From an uncultured Collinsella sp. (GTDB lineage: Bacteria > Actinomycetota > Coriobacteriia > Coriobacteriales > Coriobacteriaceae): a stretch of 10,086 bases of DNA. Shown here piece by piece: positions 6,393 to 10,086 of this stretch (its first letter is position 1; every line of letters begins with the position of its first letter). Where the stretch lies: assembly GCA_900552345.1 (NCBI GenBank), contig URZN01000018.1, positions 1-10,086 on the forward strand, written 5' to 3'. A model generated the notes under the pieces. That model worked only from the letters and a program-made list of their open reading frames with translations, did not search any database and was not told the origin of the DNA. A program made the position numbers and the translations under genes.

Positions 6393-6935
6393 TTAGGCCA
6401 GCACCCAGCTTGCAGCGGCAGACTTATCAAACACGTTGGCAAAATAGAGAGCCTTCTTGATGTCACCATCAAAGTAGATATTGCCCGCCACGGAGCCACC
6501 GGCGGCAAGGGTACCAGACTGCAGCTCATCGGAACCCTCGCTGTAATAACCCTGGTTCTGCTGCGCACCGTTGGCGTCCTCGCCCTTCCAGTCGTAGATA
6601 TTGTAATCTGCGCCCTCATCGCCATTGTTGACGTACGTGACGTGAATACCCGTCATGGTTGAACCGTCAAAATTTGTGAGGCCGGGCTGGACGGAATCGA
6701 CGACGACAGAAAGGCCAGCAGCCGTGGTCACCGTCGTGCCAACAGCTAGGTCAGTCGTCGGCTGTTCTTCCTTCTTCGTCTCTTCCTTCTTGGCGCCATC
6801 GTCAGCGTCCTCGGTGACGGTCGCCTTATCGCTACCGCAACCGGCAAGAAGACTGGCAGTCCCCAAGGCAGCAGTGGCGAATGCGCCAAGTGCAGCGCGA
6901 CGGCTCAGCAGCACTTCGTTTTCGAACTTATTCAT
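6393..6935 (-). CDS. Tat-type lipoprotein with DUF4352-like domain
   Basis: Exported lipoprotein of 180 residues. The signal peptide carries a twin-arginine motif (LSRRAAL, 10-16), a hydrophobic core (17-28) and a lipobox LLAGC with lipidated C33. After a charged linker rich in Lys, Glu and Asp (about 38-58), the rest (about 60-180) reads like an immunoglobulin-like DUF4352 (telokin-like) domain: VGTTVTTAAGLSVVVDSV, GIHVTYVNNG, YNIYDWKGED, then the SGTLAAGGSVAGNIYFDGD block. These lipoproteins sit on the outer face of the membrane and their ligands are mostly unknown. Two adjacent ATGs exist; I took the inner one at 6935, which has GGAAGG 7 nt upstream, while the one at 6938 has only 4. The Shine-Dalgarno is part of a long inverted repeat, so translation may be controlled by RNA folding. 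The next genes downstream are the HTH regulator and kinase. Confidence 0.85.
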   Translation of the reverse strand: MNKFENEVLLSRRAALGAFATAALGTASLLAGCGSDKATVTEDADDGAKKEETKKEEQPTTDLAVGTTVTTAAGLSVVVDSVQPGLTNFDGSTMTGIHVTYVNNGDEGADYNIYDWKGEDANGAQQNQGYYSEGSDELQSGTLAAGGSVAGNIYFDGDIKKALYFANVFDKSAAASWVLA

Positions 6936-6940
6936 CATGC

Positions 6941-6994
6941 ATCCTTCCTACGATCCGGCTACCGCGCCGGCACACAGCACATCGTAGGAAGGAT
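6941..6994 (-). promoter_or_regulatory. RBS-sequestering hairpin in the lipoprotein leader
   Basis: Perfect inverted repeat with 14-bp arms ATCCTTCCTACGAT (6941-6954) and ATCGTAGGAAGGAT (6981-6994), separated by 26 nt that contain a second small hairpin, CCGGC (6955-6959) with GCCGG (6966-6970). In the minus-strand mRNA the 3' arm contains the GGAAGG Shine-Dalgarno of the lipoprotein, so the 5' arm acts as a perfect anti-Shine-Dalgarno. There is no T-run, so it is not a simple terminator for the upstream gene. A translational switch is the simplest reading; a protein-binding dyad is the alternative. Confidence 0.7.
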
Positions 6995-7008
6995 TGAACT
7001 TGAATTCA

Positions 7009-7023
7009 TTAGCTGAGAGCTAA
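7009..7023. promoter_or_regulatory. 15-bp palindrome near candidate lipoprotein promoter
   Basis: TTAGCT-GAG-AGCTAA (7009-7023) is a perfect 6-bp-arm palindrome. On the minus strand it overlaps a weak candidate promoter: TTTACC (7039-7034) and TAATGA (7012-7007), spaced by 21-22 nt, which is too long for a good promoter. No other element is seen between the small membrane protein stop and the leader hairpin. Confidence 0.3.
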
Positions 7024-7099
7024 GGTTGCGGTAAACGGCCAATGCAGTTATCCAAACGCCGAGCAAACGCACTTTGCGCGACCGTCTGCCGGCAGTGCA

Positions 7100-7420
7100 T
7101 CAACCCACCGTGACGGATTCCCCGGTAAAGGCACTGATCATCAACAGGACAAAGAACACCAGGTAGCTGACACTCAGCGGGTACGCAATGATCAGGAAGA
7201 CGACCCATCCAACATTGGTTTTACCGTCGGCACGGCGTTGCTCACGATTGCGGCAGAGCCAAATCGTCACGCCAATAGCCACAATCAACAGCACGAGCGC
7301 CGCTGCGGCCAGCCCGGCAAGCGCAAACATAACGCCAATGCTCACAGCAATAACCGGAAGCAGCAGCAAGCCACACCCGCATCCACCCGGACTATACATT
7401 GCAGTCTGTCGGCGCTTCAT
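7100..7420 (-). CDS. Small membrane protein of unknown function
   Basis: Hydrophobic protein of 106 residues that I do not recognise. A short basic N-terminus (MKRRQTAMYS) is followed by a Gly/Cys patch PGGCGCG (11-17), then hydrophobic stretches at about 18-34 and 36-55, a charged cytoplasmic-looking loop (CRNREQRRADGKTN, 56-69), and a last hydrophobic region at 71-97 that may hold one or two helices. The start is the ATG at 7420: it has GGAG 5 nt upstream, inside the last codons of the amidohydrolase gene, and begins 2 nt after that gene's stop. A GTG 6 nt further upstream lacks a usable Shine-Dalgarno. Such tight spacing implies translational coupling, but it says little about function; a role in transport or anchoring linked to the amidohydrolase is speculation. 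Confidence 0.75.
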   Translation of the reverse strand: MKRRQTAMYSPGGCGCGLLLLPVIAVSIGVMFALAGLAAAALVLLIVAIGVTIWLCRNREQRRADGKTNVGWVVFLIIAYPLSVSYLVFFVLLMISAFTGESVTVG

Positions 7421-7422
7421 CG

Positions 7423-8610
7423 TCACTCCAAGTTAAGCAATCGTTTGTAGACATCGAGGCCTTTGAGCAGGATTTCCTCGTCAAAGAGCATAGTATCGGT
7501 ATGCAGAGCGCTCGTGGCATAGGCGGGACAGCCATCCGAATCGCTCGGGTTTTCTTGACCCTCCGGCACGCCCGTGCCCAGCAAGAAGAACACGCCCGGC
7601 AGATGGCGCTGATAGAACGCAAAATCCTCGGCGATCAGCAGCGGCTCGTCCACAAGTTGCAGCTCGGACAAGGCAGGCGCAATGCAGGCAAACAGCTCGG
7701 GGTCGTTATCGACTGGCGGATAGCCCTCGGCAAAATCGAGATCGTACGTGCAGCCCGTTGCGGCGCAGGCATCGTCCAACACGCGGCGCACGCCCTCGCA
7801 CGCACGGTCGAACATACCGTCCGTAAACACGCGCAGACTGCCAGCCACATGGGCCTCCCCTGCCACCGCATTGCAGACGGTGCCGGCCTGAAGCAGGCCG
7901 AACTTACCAATGCAGGGCTCGTCGGCACCCAACTCGTCCATGAGCTCGCGCTCGGCAACCAAGAACTTGGCAGCCGCCAGTGCCGCATCGTGCGACTCCT
8001 CGACTGGAACGCCGTAGGTCTTGGCGATATGGATGCTCGCGCCATGGATATGAATGTGCGTCTCGCTTGAGCGCGCCAGCAGCGGACCGGAACAGCTTGC
8101 CAACGTGCCGGCGGGCAAATCGGGCCATACGTGGAAGCCAAAAATGCGGTCGACGCCATAGCGCTCGAATACGCCGCTCTCACACACCGTCTTGGCGCCA
8201 CCGGTCGTTTCCTCGGCCGGCTGGAACACAAAGAGCACGTTGCGCTTGATGACGCCCGGTTGCTCGCGAATCGTGCGGTCGACATGCGTCGCGGCGGCAA
8301 GCGCCATGGCCATGTGTCCATCGTGTCCGCACGCATGCATCTTGCCGGGATGGGTCGAGGCGAAGGCCGCACCCGTCGCCTCCGCGATGGGCAGCGCGTC
8401 CATATCGGCGCGAATCGCCGTGGCATGCGCGGCGCCCGTGCCAGCGTCGAAGAAAGCGCAAACACAGCTGGGGCAGGGATGGACCACTTCACAGGCAAGC
8501 GAGGCGAGCACGCCCTCTATATAGGCTATGGTTTGAGGAAGCTCGAAATCGAGCTCCGGAATGCGATGCAGGTCGCGACGATAGCGACGAAGTTCTTGGA
8601 GCTCGGTCAT
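7423..8610 (-). CDS. M20-family metal-dependent amidohydrolase/peptidase (M20D-like)
   Basis: Cytoplasmic amidohydrolase of 395 residues that would hydrolyse N-acyl amino acids or similar amides using a di-metal centre. Seen in order: RRDLHRIPELDFELPQT (11-27), RADMDALP (67-74), the metal site HACGHDGHMA (92-101) with C94 and H96, FQPAEETTGGA (129-139) with E133/E134, GFHVWP (158-163) with H160, NAVAGEAHVAGSLR (247-260), and C-terminal ligand H370 in SALHTDTMLFDEE. All expected M20D ligands are present and length is typical. Start is the ATG at 8610 with AAAGGA 6 nt upstream; the open frame continues to 8859 but would run through the promoter. Relatives include hippurate hydrolases, aminobenzoyl-glutamate hydrolases and N-acetyl-diaminopimelate deacetylases. 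Its divergent neighbour is lysA, so a DAP-related substrate is conceivable but unproven. It is co-translated with the small membrane protein. Confidence 0.9.
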   Translation of the reverse strand: MTELQELRRYRRDLHRIPELDFELPQTIAYIEGVLASLACEVVHPCPSCVCAFFDAGTGAAHATAIRADMDALPIAEATGAAFASTHPGKMHACGHDGHMAMALAAATHVDRTIREQPGVIKRNVLFVFQPAEETTGGAKTVCESGVFERYGVDRIFGFHVWPDLPAGTLASCSGPLLARSSETHIHIHGASIHIAKTYGVPVEESHDAALAAAKFLVAERELMDELGADEPCIGKFGLLQAGTVCNAVAGEAHVAGSLRVFTDGMFDRACEGVRRVLDDACAATGCTYDLDFAEGYPPVDNDPELFACIAPALSELQLVDEPLLIAEDFAFYQRHLPGVFFLLGTGVPEGQENPSDSDGCPAYATSALHTDTMLFDEEILLKGLDVYKRLLNLE

Positions 8611-8641
8611 AATGGATCCTTTCATGGGGCATATCCATTCC

Positions 8642-8668
8642 CACAATATTGTGATGCAGAATTGTGAC
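8642..8668. promoter_or_regulatory. Candidate operator: palindrome plus direct repeat in the amidohydrolase leader
   Basis: CACAATATTGTG (8642-8653) is a perfect 12-bp palindrome, and ATTGTGA occurs twice as a direct repeat at 8649-8655 and 8662-8668. It lies between the amidohydrolase promoter and its ATG, where a bound repressor would block transcription. The regulator family is not clear; half-sites of the TTGTGA type are used by several families, including CRP/FNR and Rex. Confidence 0.45.
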
Positions 8669-8704
8669 GCCCTTGTTTCTAGCATATCCCTGCATTTTTT
8701 AAAC

Positions 8705-8733
8705 GTTATATACGAATACTCTTGTTTGGTAAA
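8705..8733 (-). promoter_or_regulatory. Promoter for the amidohydrolase operon
   Basis: On the minus strand TTTACC (8733-8728) and TATAAC (8710-8705) are separated by 17 nt, a good sigma-70-type promoter. It gives a leader of roughly 85-90 nt before the ATG at 8610. Confidence 0.6.
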
Positions 8734-8750
8734 GTGCAACGTGGTAGGGT
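8722..8750 (+). promoter_or_regulatory. Promoter for the lysine riboswitch-lysA transcript
   Basis: TTGTTT (8722-8727) and TAGGGT (8745-8750) are spaced by 17 nt, placing transcription start near 8757, just before the aptamer. The -35 directly abuts the -35 of the divergent amidohydrolase promoter. An inverted repeat GTGGTA (8741-8746) / TACCAC (8754-8759) overlaps the -10 and start point. Confidence 0.55.
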
Positions 8751-8761
8751 CGTTACCACTT

Positions 8762-8918
8762 GATAGAGGCGCGGGCACGAAGAGCCGCGGGCGAGTCGGC
8801 AGACTTTGACCCTGCGGGGAGGCGAAACCCGCCGAACTGGGTTTTTCGGGCACGAACAACCTGGTGGGCCTGCGGGAAACACCCGCAGGACTGTCTGCAG
8901 CAATGCGGGAGCGCTATC
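8762..8918 (+). ncRNA. Lysine riboswitch (L-box) aptamer
   Basis: The 5' side reads GATAGAGGCGCG and the 3' side GGGAGCGCTATC; GATAG (8762-8766) pairs with CTATC (8914-8918) as P1. Between them lie the conserved L-box core pieces: AAGAG near 8780, GGGGAGGCG (8817-8824) with GCCGAACTGG (8831-8840), and GGACTGTC (8888-8895). A strong internal helix is CCTGCGGG (8869-8876) with CCCGCAGG (8882-8889). The order and spacing match the known lysine riboswitch, and it sits directly upstream of lysA, a classic target. Binding of lysine would lower lysA expression. Confidence 0.95.
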
Positions 8919-8979
8919 CGGACATGGGGTCCACGCTATGCGGATTCGATGCGCCGATGGCGCCGTCTGGATAGCGAGG
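8912..8979 (+). promoter_or_regulatory. Expression platform of the lysine riboswitch (probably translational)
   Basis: The P1 3' strand contains CGCTATCC (8912-8919), and CGCTAT recurs at 8934-8939. Both are complementary to the ATAGCG at 8971-8976 that runs into the lysA Shine-Dalgarno GAGG (8976-8979). A hairpin GCGCC-GAT-GGCGC (8951-8963) would bring the second copy next to the Shine-Dalgarno. An alternative pairing, ATCCG (8916-8920) with CGGAT (8941-8945), uses P1 bases. No T-run follows, so control of ribosome access seems likelier than termination. Confidence 0.5.
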
Positions 8980-8989
8980 TTTACGGGAC

Positions 8990-10086
8990 ATGGCATTGAC
9001 CCCCAACGAAGCATATGCGGCCAAACAGCCGTTTGTGGACAAGGAAACGCTCGAGCATATCGTCGAGCAGTTCCCCACGCCGTTTCACCTATACGACGAG
9101 GCGGGCATCCGCCGCAACATGCAAGAGGTGCGCGACGCCTTTGCGTGGAACCCGGGCTTTAAGGAATACTTTGCCGTCAAGGCCAACCCTAACCCGGCAC
9201 TCATCTCCATCCTCAACGAATACGGCTGCGGCTGCGATTGCTCGAGCTATACCGAGCTCATGATCGCCCGCTCACTGGGCATCACCGGCCACGACATCAT
9301 GTTCTCGTCCAACGACACGCCGGCATCGGATTTTGCCCTTGCAGATAAGCTGGGCGCCATCGTCAACTTTGACGACATAAGCCATATCGAGTTCTTTGAG
9401 CGCGTTGCGGGGCCCATCCCCAAGACAGTCAGTTGCCGCTTTAATCCGGGCGGCCTGTTCCAGCTCTCCAATGGCATCATGGACAACCCCGGAGACTCCA
9501 AATACGGCATGACCACCGAGCAGCTCTTTGAGGCTTTCCGCATGCTCAAGGCCAAGGGTGCCGAGAACTTTGGTATCCACGCATTCCTTGCCAGCAACAC
9601 CGTCACTAACGACTACTATCCCAAGCTCGCACGCATCCTCTTTGAACTTGCCGTGCGCCTGGAGCGCGAGACCGGCGCACATGTCGCCTTTATCAATCTG
9701 TCCGGCGGTGTGGGTATCCCCTACCTGCCCGAGCAACAGGCCAACGACATTCACGCCATCGGTGAGGGCGTACACGCAGCCTACGACGAGATTCTGGTCC
9801 CCGCCGGCATGGGCGATGTGGCGATCTGCACCGAGATGGGTCGCTTTATGATGGGCCCCTACGGCTGCCTGGTCACCAAGGCCATCCACGAGAAGCAGAT
9901 CTACAAGGACTATATCGGCGTGAACGCAAGCGCCGTCGATCTGATTCGTCCTGCCATGTATGGCGCCTACCACCACATTACGGTGATGGGCCAGCCGGGT
10001 GGCGACGACAAGACCACAGCGCCCGTCACGGACACCTACGACATCACGGGCAATCTGTGCGAGAACAATGACAAGTTCGCCATCGA
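8990..10086 (+). CDS. lysA: Diaminopimelate decarboxylase (3' end outside window)
   Basis: PLP-dependent fold-III decarboxylase that converts meso-diaminopimelate to L-lysine, the last step of lysine synthesis. The first 365 residues are in the window; perhaps 50 are missing. The PLP lysine is K64 in EYFAVKANP (59-67). Further landmarks are CDCSSYTEL (82-90), FNPGG (151-155), KYGM (171-174), GIHAFLASNT (195-204), the phosphate loop NLSGGVGIPY (236-245), CTEMGRFMMGPYG (280-292), and the active-site segment CENND (357-361) with C357 and E358. Several differ from textbook LysA (HAFLASN, EMGR, CENND), which points to a divergent clade of the family. Start is the ATG at 8990 with GAGG 10 nt upstream. 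The lysine riboswitch in its leader supports lysine rather than ornithine or arginine metabolism and predicts repression by lysine. Confidence 0.92.
   Translation, partial: MALTPNEAYAAKQPFVDKETLEHIVEQFPTPFHLYDEAGIRRNMQEVRDAFAWNPGFKEYFAVKANPNPALISILNEYGCGCDCSSYTELMIARSLGITGHDIMFSSNDTPASDFALADKLGAIVNFDDISHIEFFERVAGPIPKTVSCRFNPGGLFQLSNGIMDNPGDSKYGMTTEQLFEAFRMLKAKGAENFGIHAFLASNTVTNDYYPKLARILFELAVRLERETGAHVAFINLSGGVGIPYLPEQQANDIHAIGEGVHAAYDEILVPAGMGDVAICTEMGRFMMGPYGCLVTKAIHEKQIYKDYIGVNASAVDLIRPAMYGAYHHITVMGQPGGDDKTTAPVTDTYDITGNLCENNDKFAI

Noticed and set aside
8611..8859. N-terminal extension of the amidohydrolase to 8859
   Set aside because: The extension would translate the promoter and part of the riboswitch; the ATG at 8610 has a good Shine-Dalgarno and begins the family alignment.
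8760..9162. Plus-strand open frames across the riboswitch
   Set aside because: They coincide with a structured lysine aptamer and end inside lysA in another frame.
9272..9976. 234-residue minus-strand open frame opposite lysA
   Set aside because: Mirror of codon bias in lysA; no motifs, and the sense strand is unambiguous.
1..10086. CRISPR array, tRNA, rRNA, insertion sequence or phage genes
   Set aside because: No regularly spaced repeats, tRNA-like cloverleaf, transposase or phage-type protein was seen on either strand.

Overview
The window looks like bacterial chromosomal DNA from a GC-rich gut actinobacterium. My best guess is Coriobacteriia, near Collinsella. This rests on codon usage, the peptidoglycan D-aspartate gene pair, Tat and lipoprotein signals, and the general style of the proteins; there is no rRNA or other marker gene to confirm it. 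Nothing here looks like phage, plasmid, CRISPR or an insertion sequence. The first 46 bases are not genomic: they are the end of an Illumina Nextera P5/i5 adapter left on the contig end.

Layout from left to right. (1) Adapter, 1-46. (2) A minus-strand pair: an ATP-grasp ligase resembling D-aspartate ligase (911-2167), followed by an aspartate/glutamate racemase (80-826). Together they would make D-Asp and attach it to a peptidoglycan precursor. (3) A plus-strand MOSC-domain protein (2387-3019). (4) An intergenic region dense in palindromes, then a secreted coiled-coil protein with a lysozyme/transglycosylase-like C-terminal domain (3254-4387), ended by a strong, probably bidirectional terminator. 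(5) A long minus-strand run read from right to left: an M20-family amidohydrolase (8610-7423), a tightly coupled small membrane protein (7420-7100), a Tat-type lipoprotein with a DUF4352-like domain (6935-6393), a helix-turn-helix regulator (6353-5931) and a membrane-anchored Ser/Thr protein kinase (5832-4432). (6) A divergent promoter region and a lysine riboswitch (8762-8918) controlling a diaminopimelate decarboxylase, lysA (from 8990, cut by the window end).

Cell-envelope functions dominate. There is D-Asp cross-bridge synthesis, a secreted peptidoglycan hydrolase-like protein, lysine/DAP metabolism, and a lipoprotein-HTH-kinase set that may be an envelope signalling module. The most interesting non-coding signals are four. 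The lipoprotein start site is preceded by a perfect 14-bp inverted repeat that would bury its Shine-Dalgarno. The kinase appears to be leaderless. A SoxR/MerR-like palindrome cluster lies upstream of the secreted protein. The lysine riboswitch seems to act on translation rather than through a terminator.
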